Assembly: GCF_012911015.1 (NCBI RefSeq) | Contig: NZ_WVVV01000006.1 | Location: 24,829 to 88,828 of the forward strand | Direction: 5' to 3' | Length of the DNA: 64,000 bases | Origin: Chelativorans sp. ZYF759 | GTDB lineage: Bacteria; Pseudomonadota; Alphaproteobacteria; Rhizobiales; Rhizobiaceae | In this document: positions 33,819 to 40,918 of the stretch, in pieces | Numbering within the stretch: position 1 is the stretch's first letter | Layout: the number at the start of each line of letters is the position of its first letter | Notes under the pieces: model-generated | Told to the model about the DNA's origin: nothing | What the model saw: only the letters and a program-made list of their open reading frames with translations | The model's database searches: none | Program-made: the position numbers and the translations under genes

Positions 33819-34267
33819 TCCGCCGCCTCGAGCAATTCCCGCCCGGCCTGCGTGGCGCGTTGGGCGTGGTGGGCGCAGTAGCGTCCGGAAGCGCGCGGCG
33901 CGCCGCAGACCGGCATGTCGGGACCCGAGGCTGAAAGCGGCGGGCCGGCAAAGAACAGGCAGAGCCCGGCTTCGACCGCCTGCAGGAAGGGCGCCGAATC
34001 GAGATCGGGCGCCGGCACGGGGCGTGGCGGTGCCGGCTTCGGCTTTTCGGCGCGGCGGATTGGCGCTGCCGCCCTGGGGGAGCCGGGTTTCGGCCCGGAG
34101 CGGCCGGCACGGCCGCGCAGGGGAAACCGGTCGCGGTGGCGGTTCATGATGCCCAGCACCGCCGAGCGCGAGACGTCGCCCAACGCGGCCACGATCTCGC
34201 CCGAGGAAAGCCCCTCGTTCCACAGCCTGGCTGCATGGCTGATCCGCTTCTCCGTCCAGCTGCTCAT
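33815..34267 (-). CDS. GcrA-like cell-cycle regulator homolog
   Basis: 150 residues. The N-terminus SSWTEKRISHAARLWNEGLS followed by IVAALGDVSRSAVLGIMNRH is the GcrA family signature (WTxxRxxxLxxLWxxGLSxxxIAxxLGxVSRNAVIGKxHR). A 60-residue Pro/Ala/Arg linker follows, and the C-terminus has CGAPRASGRYCAHHAQRA, which resembles the Cys/His end of GcrA. GcrA of Caulobacter and rhizobia acts with RNA polymerase at methylated promoters. A phage copy could redirect host cell-cycle transcription or regulate its own genes. Confidence 0.75.
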   Translation of the reverse strand: MSSWTEKRISHAARLWNEGLSSGEIVAALGDVSRSAVLGIMNRHRDRFPLRGRAGRSGPKPGSPRAAAPIRRAEKPKPAPPRPVPAPDLDSAPFLQAVEAGLCLFFAGPPLSASGPDMPVCGAPRASGRYCAHHAQRATQAGRELLEAAE

Positions 34268-34764
34268 GGGAAGTCGCCTCCCGCGTTGTTCTTGACGACG
34301 ATGCCGATCGTGCCGAGCCGCCCCTGGACGGAGCGCAGCACGCGGCAGGCTTCCTCGATTTCCATGTTGATGCGGCGCCGGTCGGCCTCGCACAGCGTGC
34401 CGTCGGCCATGGCATGCAGGATGGCGGCCACGACTTCCGCGCTTTCGGAGCCGATGCGGGCGATCTCGCGCAGGCACAGATCGCCATTGGCCGGCCGCGC
34501 CTCGGCCACCAGCCGGTAGCCCAGCAGCGTCGCCATGGCGGCCACGACGACCGGGCCGCCCGCCATGCGGTCGAGATCGACGGCCACGTCGATCGGGCAA
34601 TGCCTGTCATCCTGTTCGGGCGCGCCGTAACGCGACAGATCGGCCTCGCCGACCCGGGTCATGTGCTGGACGGAAGCCGCACCGCCGCCGAGCTTGGCGG
34701 CGCGCCGCACTGACATGGACAGCGCCCGGCGTTCCTGCGGCGTGGTCTCGCGCAGCTCAGCCAT
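34264..34764 (-). CDS. Phage early regulator-like protein, 166 residues
   Basis: ATG 34764 overlaps the next gene by eight bases. AASVQHMTRVGEADLSRYGA followed by DRHCPIDVAVDLDRMAGGP resembles a phage regulatory (CII/Cox-like) pattern with a DNA-binding start and a 'PIDVAxDLE' segment. The C-terminal half is helical (VVAAILHAMADGTLCEADRR). Overlaps the GcrA-like gene by four bases. Possible early-gene control; low certainty. Confidence 0.5.
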   Translation of the reverse strand: MAELRETTPQERRALSMSVRRAAKLGGGAASVQHMTRVGEADLSRYGAPEQDDRHCPIDVAVDLDRMAGGPVVVAAMATLLGYRLVAEARPANGDLCLREIARIGSESAEVVAAILHAMADGTLCEADRRRINMEIEEACRVLRSVQGRLGTIGIVVKNNAGGDFP

Positions 34765-35059
34765 GGTCGCCGCCCCGGCAAGAATGAGCGCGGGAATTGC
34801 CGTGACGCGACGTGAGCGCGCGATCATGTTCGGCGTAGAGAGCGGAGAGGCCGATCATCTCGCAGCGCGCACACACGAGCTGCTCGACGAGTTTGGCAGG
34901 GGAGACACCATCATGGGCGGCAGCCAGGATCAGCAGCGGCCAGACGGTTTCGGGCAGGCGCAGGTCGATACCCGGACGGGGATCGACACCAGGCGCGATG
35001 TCCTGCTGCACGAGCTTCTCGCGACCCCAGGGCGCGTAACGGCAAGCCTCACTGCTCAT
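34757..35059 (-). CDS. Hypothetical early protein, 100 residues
   Basis: ATG 35059 overlaps the Cro-like stop by four bases. LPETVWPLLILAAAHDGVSP followed by AKLVEQLVCARCEMIG suggests a small helical protein. Ends in a basic tail. No motif. Promoter-proximal position in the leftward operon. Confidence 0.5.
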   Translation of the reverse strand: MSSEACRYAPWGREKLVQQDIAPGVDPRPGIDLRLPETVWPLLILAAAHDGVSPAKLVEQLVCARCEMIGLSALYAEHDRALTSRHGNSRAHSCRGGDHG

Positions 35060-35313
35060 TCTGCTGCCTCCCCCAGTTCCAGAAACCGTTCCGGCCGGTT
35101 CGCCCTGAGCCAGTCGAGCCGCGTGGCGTGCATGTCCTGGGCGGCAACCGCGCCTTCGGTGAGCGCCGCGATGCGCTCGACCAGGTCGGCATCGGCCTTG
35201 TTCTGGCCGGTCTCGATGCGCTGGAAGGAACGCGCGCCCCCATCGAGCCCCAGCGACATCGCGCATTCGCCCTGTGACTTTCCCGCCGCCAATCGCCAGT
35301 GTCTGAGTTCCAT
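35056..35313 (-). CDS. Cro-like XRE-family repressor
   Basis: 85 residues from ATG 35313 (MELRHWRLAAGKSQGECAMS). The helix-turn-helix is LRHWRLAAGKSQGECAMSLG followed by GARSFQRIETG, the Cro/CI type. It is the first gene of the leftward early operon and is divergent from the CI gene. With a -10-like element at 35321-35326 the transcript would begin almost at the ATG, so it is probably leaderless. A longer frame to 35349 covers the operator and is not used. Confidence 0.75.
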   Translation of the reverse strand: MELRHWRLAAGKSQGECAMSLGLDGGARSFQRIETGQNKADADLVERIAALTEGAVAAQDMHATRLDWLRANRPERFLELGEAAE

Positions 35314-35397
35314 GGCACAAAAATGGCCATATGGGCCAATTATTGTCAAGCCATTTTATGGCCTATTGCGCCATGGCGGAAAATGGCGGTTTCGGCC
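35314..35397. promoter_or_regulatory. Divergent immunity promoter/operator region
   Basis: On the minus strand TTGACA (35349-35344) is followed 17 bases later by CCATTT (35326-35321), a leftward promoter for the Cro-like operon. The perfect palindrome GCCATTTTATGGC lies at 35350-35362, and related sites are GGCACAAAAATGGC (35314-35327), TGGCCATATGGGCCA (35324-35338) and GCCATGGC (35370-35377). They share the half-site ATGGC and are the likely CI/Cro operators. Confidence 0.65.
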
Positions 35398-35409
35398 ATG
35401 ATCGCCGCC

Positions 35410-36162
35410 ATGACCGAATCCGCTCCCAAAGCCCCGAATTCGCTGCGCGCGATCCGCCGCGCGCGGGAGATCACGCTCGAGCAGCTGGGCGAGATGGTCG
35501 GCACCGACCCCTCGACCATCAACAAGCTGGAGCGGGGCCGGATGCGGCTGAACGAACGGTGGCTCCTGCCGCTGGCAAAAGCGCTGGGCGTCAGCGTCGA
35601 CGACATCCTGGCATCCCCGGAAGACATGCCGGGGATCGTTCCGCACGACATGCACGATGCGCATCGCGAGCGCGAAATAGCCCGGCAGCCGGGCATCGGC
35701 AGCGATTCGTTCCGCCCGGCCGCGGTGCCGGTGCCTGCCCCGCAGGACATGCCCAACGACGTGCCCGTGCTGGGCACGGCCGCTGGCTCGCATCTGCGCG
35801 GCGCCTTTCAGATGGACGAGGCGAACATCGTCGACTGGGTGCGCCGCCCGCCCGCGCTGACGGGCGCGAAGAAGGCCTATGCGCTTTACGTGGAAGGGTC
35901 ATCCATGGCGCCGGAACACAATGCCGGCGATCTTCGCTTCGTGCATCCCGGCCGCCCGCCGCGAATCGGCGACACGGTCATCGTCCAGGTGCGCGTCGGC
36001 GCCAATGAGCCGATCGAGGCCTCGATCGGCCACTATCTGAAGAAGACGCCGACCATGATCGTCATCGGCAAGCTGAACCCGGAAGCCCAGGTGCAGCTGA
36101 AGCTCGACACGGTGATCGACATCCACAAGGTGCTGACCATGAACGAGTTGTTCGGGGTTTAA
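35410..36162 (+). CDS. CI-like repressor, XRE plus S24 (LexA-type) peptidase
   Basis: 250 residues from ATG 35410; an in-frame ATG at 35398 is a second choice and neither has a clear ribosome site. Helix-turn-helix at about residues 20-55 (LEQLGEMVGTDPSTINKLER). The S24 domain has the Ala-Gly cleavage site in LGTAAGS (Ala125-Gly126), the catalytic serine in EGSSMAP (Ser165) and Lys211/212 in HYLKKTP, so RecA-stimulated self-cleavage is predicted and the prophage should be SOS-inducible. The gene is convergent with the membrane-protein gene, sharing four bases at the stops. Confidence 0.88.
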   Translation: MTESAPKAPNSLRAIRRAREITLEQLGEMVGTDPSTINKLERGRMRLNERWLLPLAKALGVSVDDILASPEDMPGIVPHDMHDAHREREIARQPGIGSDSFRPAAVPVPAPQDMPNDVPVLGTAAGSHLRGAFQMDEANIVDWVRRPPALTGAKKAYALYVEGSSMAPEHNAGDLRFVHPGRPPRIGDTVIVQVRVGANEPIEASIGHYLKKTPTMIVIGKLNPEAQVQLKLDTVIDIHKVLTMNELFGV

Positions 36163-36806
36163 ACTATCATTCTATAAATTAGTTTGACGACATACCAAGT
36201 AACGCCAGCTAACGTAGCTGCGGCTGGTATTGCCAGAATGAAAAAGCCGACGTCATACAAAATGCGGATAGCTCGCCGCCAAGCGGGCGATTGCATGTTG
36301 CGCACATGCCAATACAAGGTCAGTTGCTCGATTTCAGATACCGACCTTATCCGATTCGCACCTTGGAGGACGTGATCCTTCTTCAGGCCGCCGGGCAACG
36401 GTTCATATATTTCTTCAAACGTCTCTATCAAATAGGTCTTATGAGAGGAGATTGTAAAGAACGTCTGTTCATGGGCGACAAAATCCACCGCTGAGCGGTA
36501 CCTCTTTGGGACGTAGGGGCAAAACATCCCGAATAAAATGGTAGCAAAACCCACCAAGAAGCTTCCATAGAAAAGCAGCAATAGCCGCCAAGGCACGTCA
36601 GTTATGATCAGCTGGAAATCTTCGCTGATTTGCCCCGCAAGCTCGACGAATTGTTCATTGAGGAGGAGAAGATAACCTGCGACCGGCATCAGAACTGAGA
36701 CGCGAACCGCAGGCGAAGTTCCCAGCGCGCTCAGGTTATGCCAGCGAGAGCCAAACTCGTAGCGGTCGGCGAGCCTAGCCCAAAGGGCCGAGAGATTGAC
36801 GTCCAT
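36159..36806 (-). CDS. Membrane protein, about three transmembrane segments
   Basis: 215 residues from ATG 36806, AT-richer than neighbours. Hydrophobic segments are at about residues 39-55 (RVSVLMPVAGYLLLLN), 78-98 (LLLLFYGSFLVGFATILFGM) and 190-213 (VGFFILAIPAAATLAGVTWY). The loop between the second and third is soluble. Its start overlaps the exported-protein gene stop by one base. Located within the immunity region and convergent to cI; likely expressed in the lysogen. Superinfection exclusion is a reasonable guess, unproven. Confidence 0.7.
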   Translation of the reverse strand: MDVNLSALWARLADRYEFGSRWHNLSALGTSPAVRVSVLMPVAGYLLLLNEQFVELAGQISEDFQLIITDVPWRLLLLFYGSFLVGFATILFGMFCPYVPKRYRSAVDFVAHEQTFFTISSHKTYLIETFEEIYEPLPGGLKKDHVLQGANRIRSVSEIEQLTLYWHVRNMQSPAWRRAIRILYDVGFFILAIPAAATLAGVTWYVVKLIYRMIV

Positions 36807-37150
36807 CATCGCCAGCACTCCTCTTCCGCCGCATCGTCATCCATCCGGGACGCCGTGCGGATGACGCCCATCTCGTCGAACAGCTCGAGATCCGCGCCGG
36901 CGATGCGATAGCCGTCGCCGCCCGCCTCGACAAAGACCCCCTCGCCTTGGTCTCGCAGATCGACTTCGCGCGCGCTGCCGCGAAACAGATCAACCAGCAC
37001 CGGACCGCTTTCGCGGATCTCGATACGCATCACGCTGTCGAGCGACGCCATGGCCTCGAGCGGCCGGTCGCACCACTGGCCGACAAGCGCGCCGCCCTGG
37101 GCAGATGACGCGGCAACCGACAGGGCCAGCACCAGCACCAATCGTCTCAT
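36806..37150 (-). CDS. Small exported protein in immunity region
   Basis: 114 residues from ATG 37150. The N-terminus MRRLVLVLALSVAASSAQGG is a classic signal peptide (likely cleavage after AQG or SSA). The mature part (CDRPLEAMASLDSVMRIEI then PVLVDLFRGSAREVDLRD) is a small acidic beta-rich domain with two cysteines. Paired with the membrane protein in a two-gene operon. Confidence 0.65.
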   Translation of the reverse strand: MRRLVLVLALSVAASSAQGGALVGQWCDRPLEAMASLDSVMRIEIRESGPVLVDLFRGSAREVDLRDQGEGVFVEAGGDGYRIAGADLELFDEMGVIRTASRMDDDAAEEECWR

Positions 37151-37189
37151 TCCAACCTCCACACAGGGGCCGCGCCACATCAATGGCGT

Positions 37190-37265
37190 GAATGGCCATT
37201 TTATGGCTTGACATGATTTGGCCTATTACGCCATTTTGTGGCCGATCGCAACGGAGGCCATTTCC
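37190..37265 (+). promoter_or_regulatory. Rightward early promoter with CI-type operators
   Basis: The palindrome GCCATTTTATGGC (37195-37207) is identical to the one at 35350-35362. TTGACA follows at 37208-37213, then a 17-base spacer and CCATTT (37231-37236), overlapped by a second site GCCATTTTGTGGC (37230-37242). GGAGG at 37253-37257 is the ribosome site of the next gene. The same layout as the leftward promoter means CI should shut both. Confidence 0.7.
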
Positions 37266-37529
37266 ATGATCGCTTTTCGACCCACCCCGCCGCAAGCCCC
37301 TGATCGCAGCCTTGCCGGTTTTTCGACCGCCCTTGCCGCAGCCGGCGGCGCGTGCGTGACGACGAGGATGGCCGAGACGATGCGCGAACTGGCCTTTGCC
37401 GGGCGCAATGTGGAGCGCGGCGCGCTTTTCCTCGAAGGCTATTCGCTGGCCGAGATCGACGCGCACTGGGAAGCCGCGGCCAGCCTCGCCCGCCAGCGCT
37501 CGGTGCGTCATGTCGGCGGAGCGAGCTGA
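37266..37529 (+). CDS. Small early protein, 87 residues (first rightward gene)
   Basis: ATG 37266 with GGAGG eight to ten bases upstream. ACVTTRMAETMRELAFAGRN followed by LEGYSLAEIDAHWEAA is a compact helical protein with no known motif. It is first in the rightward operon and under the CI-controlled promoter. Confidence 0.65.
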   Translation: MIAFRPTPPQAPDRSLAGFSTALAAAGGACVTTRMAETMRELAFAGRNVERGALFLEGYSLAEIDAHWEAAASLARQRSVRHVGGAS

Positions 37530-37717
37530 TGTCGGACTTCCCCTCCTCGCTGCAAATCATCGAGATGAACCGCCAGGCGGCGGCCGAGGCCTTTTCGGGC
37601 TACGCGCCGCGCATGATGCTCGCGGTGGCTGCATGCCTCGCCGTCGCCACCGCCGGCGTGCTTCTGGTCATCCGGCTGCACGAGCTCGACCTTCAGCTCG
37701 CCGCGAGGCTCGTCTGA
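37529..37717 (+). CDS. Small single-pass membrane protein, 62 residues
   Basis: ATG overlaps the upstream stop (TGATG). One transmembrane segment (MMLAVAACLAVATAGVLLVI). No other motif. Function unknown. Confidence 0.6.
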   Translation: MSDFPSSLQIIEMNRQAAAEAFSGYAPRMMLAVAACLAVATAGVLLVIRLHELDLQLAARLV

Positions 37718-38391
37718 TGGCACTTCATTCCGGCACGCTCGTTCCGCCCGCCCCGCGCAAGAAGGCTGCGGCAGAAGCCGTTCCCTCCTTCCGCCCCGAC
37801 GGCTCGGTGCTCGACCTGGCGAAGCTGCGGCTCGACGACATCGTCTGGCCGGAAATCGCGGCTGGCCTTTCCAAGATAGCGCGGTTCAATGCGCGCCCGT
37901 CAGGCCCCGCCTTTTCGGTCAGCCAGCACTGCGTGATGGGCGCCGACGCAGTGTTTTCCGAGACCGGCGACCCGGTGGCGGCCGGCTATTTCCTGCTGCA
38001 CGACGCGCATGAAGCGCTTTTGGGCGACGTGCCCCGGCCCACGGCCGATCTGATCGGCCGGCTGCTCGGCGCACGTGGCAGGCAGCGTCTGGCCAGCGCG
38101 ATCCACACCGCGAAGCTGGCCATCGACCGCGTGATCTACACGCGCGCCGGCCTAGCCCCGCCCGACCGGGTGCCCGGCTACCAGGCGATCGTACGCAACA
38201 TGGACGAGCGCATGCTGCGCGCCGAGGCACTGGCCCTGTTCGGCCCCAGAGCCGGCGAACATGTCGGCGCGGGCGACCTGCCGCCGCCGAAACTCACCGG
38301 CGCGATCCGCGCCTGGGGCGCGATGCGGGCCGAGGAAGCCTGGCTGACGCGCCTCGACCGCTATCTCGGCATCGCGGAGCGGCTGTCGTGA
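37717..38391 (+). CDS. HD-domain phosphohydrolase (YfbR-like)
   Basis: 224 residues. The HD metal site is in FSVSQHCVMGADAVF followed by FLLHDAHEALLGDVPRP, the usual 'H...HD.xE...GD' signature of YfbR-like nucleotidases. A further Asp lies in RNMDERMLRAEALALF. Probably hydrolyses deoxynucleotides, adjusting dNTP pools for phage replication. Coupled to both neighbours by one- and four-base overlaps. Confidence 0.75.
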   Translation: MALHSGTLVPPAPRKKAAAEAVPSFRPDGSVLDLAKLRLDDIVWPEIAAGLSKIARFNARPSGPAFSVSQHCVMGADAVFSETGDPVAAGYFLLHDAHEALLGDVPRPTADLIGRLLGARGRQRLASAIHTAKLAIDRVIYTRAGLAPPDRVPGYQAIVRNMDERMLRAEALALFGPRAGEHVGAGDLPPPKLTGAIRAWGAMRAEEAWLTRLDRYLGIAERLS

Positions 38392-38645
38392 AGACCGAAG
38401 AACTCTCGGCATCGGCCACAGAGATTGTGCGGCAGACGCAGCTTCAGGGCTATCGCGCGCTGCTGGCGCGGCTTCAGGCGGGCGATCCGGTCCGCATCGT
38501 CATCGGCGCCGACCTCAACAGCGCGATGGAATGCATCCCGCACGCAAACTGGCTGGCCGGCTGCCGCGCCCAGCTGATCGCCGAGGCCGAAAGGCAGATC
38601 GCCGAACTCGAGCAGGCGGCAACCCCAGCAGGAGACCCATCATGA
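38388..38645 (+). CDS. Small helical early protein, 85 residues
   Basis: GTG start overlapping the previous stop (GTGA). The protein is helical (ATEIVRQTQLQGYRALLARL) and ends in a Glu/Gln/Ala-rich tail. No family. Confidence 0.5.
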   Translation: MKTEELSASATEIVRQTQLQGYRALLARLQAGDPVRIVIGADLNSAMECIPHANWLAGCRAQLIAEAERQIAELEQAATPAGDPS

Positions 38646-38806
38646 AACAGGGCAAGGGCCTCGTGGCCTTCCGCATCCATTTCGCCGACGGCACGACGGT
38701 GAACGTCACCGCCCCCAATGCCGCCATCGCCCGCGGCGACGCCAAGCGGGATCACCCCGGCGTGGCCATCACCAAGGTCAAGGTTCTGAAGGGGGAAGAA
38801 GTCTGA
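38642..38806 (+). CDS. Small early protein, 54 residues
   Basis: ATG overlaps the upstream stop by four bases. A short beta-rich protein (GLVAFRIHFADGTTVNVTAP) resembling small phage 'Y-domain' proteins. Function unknown. Confidence 0.5.
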   Translation: MKQGKGLVAFRIHFADGTTVNVTAPNAAIARGDAKRDHPGVAITKVKVLKGEEV

Positions 38807-39093
38807 TGTTCAGCAATCGCATGCCCATCATATCCGCCGCCGCGATGGCCGCGCTGGCCGGTTTCGCCGGCAGCGCGCGTGCAGCCAGCGTCGCCGTCGA
38901 GGAATTCGGCTCGGCATTGCCGAGGAAAGCCAAGCCGAAAAAACGCCGGCCACGAAGAACCGCCACGGCATCCGCAACTAGAAACCGCATGCCCCATCAG
39001 GGCGAGCGCGAGAAGGCGCGGCGACGGCGCCAACTGGCGGCGGGTCAGATCCATTTCATCAGCCATGGCCCGGCTGCGCGAGGACAGGCCTGA
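38806..39093 (+). CDS. Small basic protein with hydrophobic N-terminus
   Basis: 95 residues. It starts with a signal-like segment ([19 protein letters not shown]) and continues as an Arg/Lys-rich basic protein ([17 protein letters not shown]). One-base overlaps with both neighbours. It could be exported or bind nucleic acid; not resolvable. Confidence 0.45.
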   Translation: MFSNRMPIISAAAMAALAGFAGSARAASVAVEEFGSALPRKAKPKKRRPRRTATASATRNRMPHQGEREKARRRRQLAAGQIHFISHGPAARGQA

Positions 39094-39584
39094 TGGCCGG
39101 CTCCGTCAACAAGGCGATCCTCGTCGGCAATCTGGGTGGCGATCCCGAGATCCGCCGCACGCCCAACGGCGACCCGGTGGCCACCTTCTCGCTCGCCACG
39201 TCCGAGACGTGGCGTGACAAGCAGACCGGCGAGCGGCGCGAGCGCACCGAGTGGCATCGCGTCGTGATCTTCAACGAAAACCTCGCCAAGGTCGCCGAGC
39301 AATTCCTCAAGAAGGGGATGAAGGTCTACCTCGAAGGCCAGATCGCCACGCGCGGCTGGGAAGACCAGTCCGGGCAGAAGCGCACCACGACGGAGATCGT
39401 GCTGCAGAAGTTCCGCGGCCAGCTGGAAATGCTCGGCTCGCCCGGCGGCGGGCGCGGCAATCCCGACCCCGACGATTACGGCCAGACGCGCACGCGCGAT
39501 CCCGGCCAGGCCGACCCGCCACCCGGCGCCACGGGCGGCCGCGATCTCGACGACGAAATCCCCTTTGCACCCGAATGGAGGTGA
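39093..39584 (+). CDS. ssb: Single-stranded DNA-binding protein
   Basis: 163 residues. The OB-fold has the SSB hallmarks: [41 protein letters not shown] and [19 protein letters not shown] Gly/Asp/Pro-rich linker leads to [12 protein letters not shown]. The acidic DDEIPF motif, which normally ends SSB, is followed here by five more residues (APEWR). It protects ssDNA and recruits replication partners. Confidence 0.93.
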   Translation: MAGSVNKAILVGNLGGDPEIRRTPNGDPVATFSLATSETWRDKQTGERRERTEWHRVVIFNENLAKVAEQFLKKGMKVYLEGQIATRGWEDQSGQKRTTTEIVLQKFRGQLEMLGSPGGGRGNPDPDDYGQTRTRDPGQADPPPGATGGRDLDDEIPFAPEWR

Positions 39585-39586
39585 GC

Positions 39587-39925
39587 ATGAAACGCATCAG
39601 AGATTCCCAGACCATCATCGGTGCGCTCGAGGGCGGCGAGGCCGCGGCCGAGCTGAGCCGAGAAATCACCGAGACGCTGGCCAAGCTCAAGGAGCTTTCC
39701 GGCGACCGGCCGAAGAGCAAGGTCAAGGGCTCGGTCACGCTCAAGCTCGAGATCGAGGTCGAGAACGGCACCGCCGTGATTACGGCCGACATTGCGTCCA
39801 AGCGGCCCAAGCCGATGCGCGGCTCTTCCTTCTACTGGGTTCTCGACGACGGCTCGCTGTCGACCGAGCACCCGCAGCAGACCGACATGTTCGCCGGGCC
39901 CCGCGAGGCCCGCCAGACTTCCTGA
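39587..39925 (+). CDS. Conserved phage protein between SSB and DUF2303
   Basis: 112 residues from ATG 39587, which follows GGAGGTGAGC. SREITETLAKLKELSGDRPK then KGSVTLKLEIEVENGTAVIT suggests a helix plus beta-sheet. This gene commonly sits between SSB and the DUF2303 gene in phages, hinting at a DNA-metabolism partnership; no motif of its own. Confidence 0.65.
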   Translation: MKRIRDSQTIIGALEGGEAAAELSREITETLAKLKELSGDRPKSKVKGSVTLKLEIEVENGTAVITADIASKRPKPMRGSSFYWVLDDGSLSTEHPQQTDMFAGPREARQTS

Positions 39926-39952
39926 CCACCCCCGAACCGATAGGAGGCCAGC

Positions 39953-40918
39953 ATGGCCGCGAAAACCGACGCCACGGCAGGCGAGAAACTGCCGGAACTT
40001 TCCACCTTTCCCCTCGACCTCGAAACGGCCGCGACACTTGGCGCCGAGGCCAAGGGCGTCGAACTCGCCACGATCGTCACGGACGGGCTGACCGGCCTGC
40101 CGGTATCGGTCCCGATCGCGCTGAAACGCGGCGAGCACCCCGCCGTCGAATCGGTGCAGCGCCATTTGGAGGAATACCGCCTCTTCCCGAAGCGCAAGGC
40201 CGGCACGGCGCAGGCCCAGACCTTCGACGCGTTCTGCGCCCTGGTGAACCGTCACAGGACGGAACATTCCGCCATCTTCGCCGATGCGGCCTGGCAGAAA
40301 CCGTCCCTCACCGCCGTGATCGACTATCACCACGCGGAAGAGAATGGCGGCCAGGCGGATTTCTGCCAACACCGCATCCGTTACGATTTCCCGCTGTCGG
40401 AGGAATGGCAGGCATGGATCGGCCAGAACGGCCAGGCCATGTCGCAGCAGGACTTTGCCTGGTTCCTCGAAGACCGGGTGGCCGAGCTTTCGGCGCCGAC
40501 GGATGTGGAGAAGACGCAGCTCGAGCATCAGTTCCAGACGACAGTCGCCACGCCTGCCCAGGTTGTGGAGCTGTCGCGCGGGCTGACGGTGGCCGTCGCG
40601 TCGAGCGTGAAGGCCCACACCACGCTGCAGACCGGCGAAGGCTCCATCCAGTTCGACGAAACCCACAATGACGGGGCGGGCCAGAAGCTGAAGGTGCCCG
40701 GCATCTTCATCCTCGACATCGCGCCCTTCTTCATGGGCGACAAGATCCGCGTGCCGGTGCGCCTGCGCTACCGGGTGCGCGAGGGCAAGGTGATGTGGTT
40801 CTATCAGATCTACCGGCCCGACCTCGCCATCACGGAGCATGTCCGCCACACGCTTTTCGATGCTCGCGAAAACACCGGCCTGCCCACCTATGAGGGCAAG
40901 CCGGAAGGCGAACGCTGA
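39953..40918 (+). CDS. DUF2303 family protein
   Basis: 321 residues. Family features: LVNRHRTEHSAIFADAAWQK, LTAVIDYHHAEENGGQADFC, AWFLEDRVAEL and a C-terminal beta-rich half (PGIFILDIAPFFMGDKIRVP). DUF2303 is widespread in phage early regions near SSB or recombination genes and its function is not established. The clamp gene begins inside its stop codon. Confidence 0.82.
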   Translation: MAAKTDATAGEKLPELSTFPLDLETAATLGAEAKGVELATIVTDGLTGLPVSVPIALKRGEHPAVESVQRHLEEYRLFPKRKAGTAQAQTFDAFCALVNRHRTEHSAIFADAAWQKPSLTAVIDYHHAEENGGQADFCQHRIRYDFPLSEEWQAWIGQNGQAMSQQDFAWFLEDRVAELSAPTDVEKTQLEHQFQTTVATPAQVVELSRGLTVAVASSVKAHTTLQTGEGSIQFDETHNDGAGQKLKVPGIFILDIAPFFMGDKIRVPVRLRYRVREGKVMWFYQIYRPDLAITEHVRHTLFDARENTGLPTYEGKPEGER

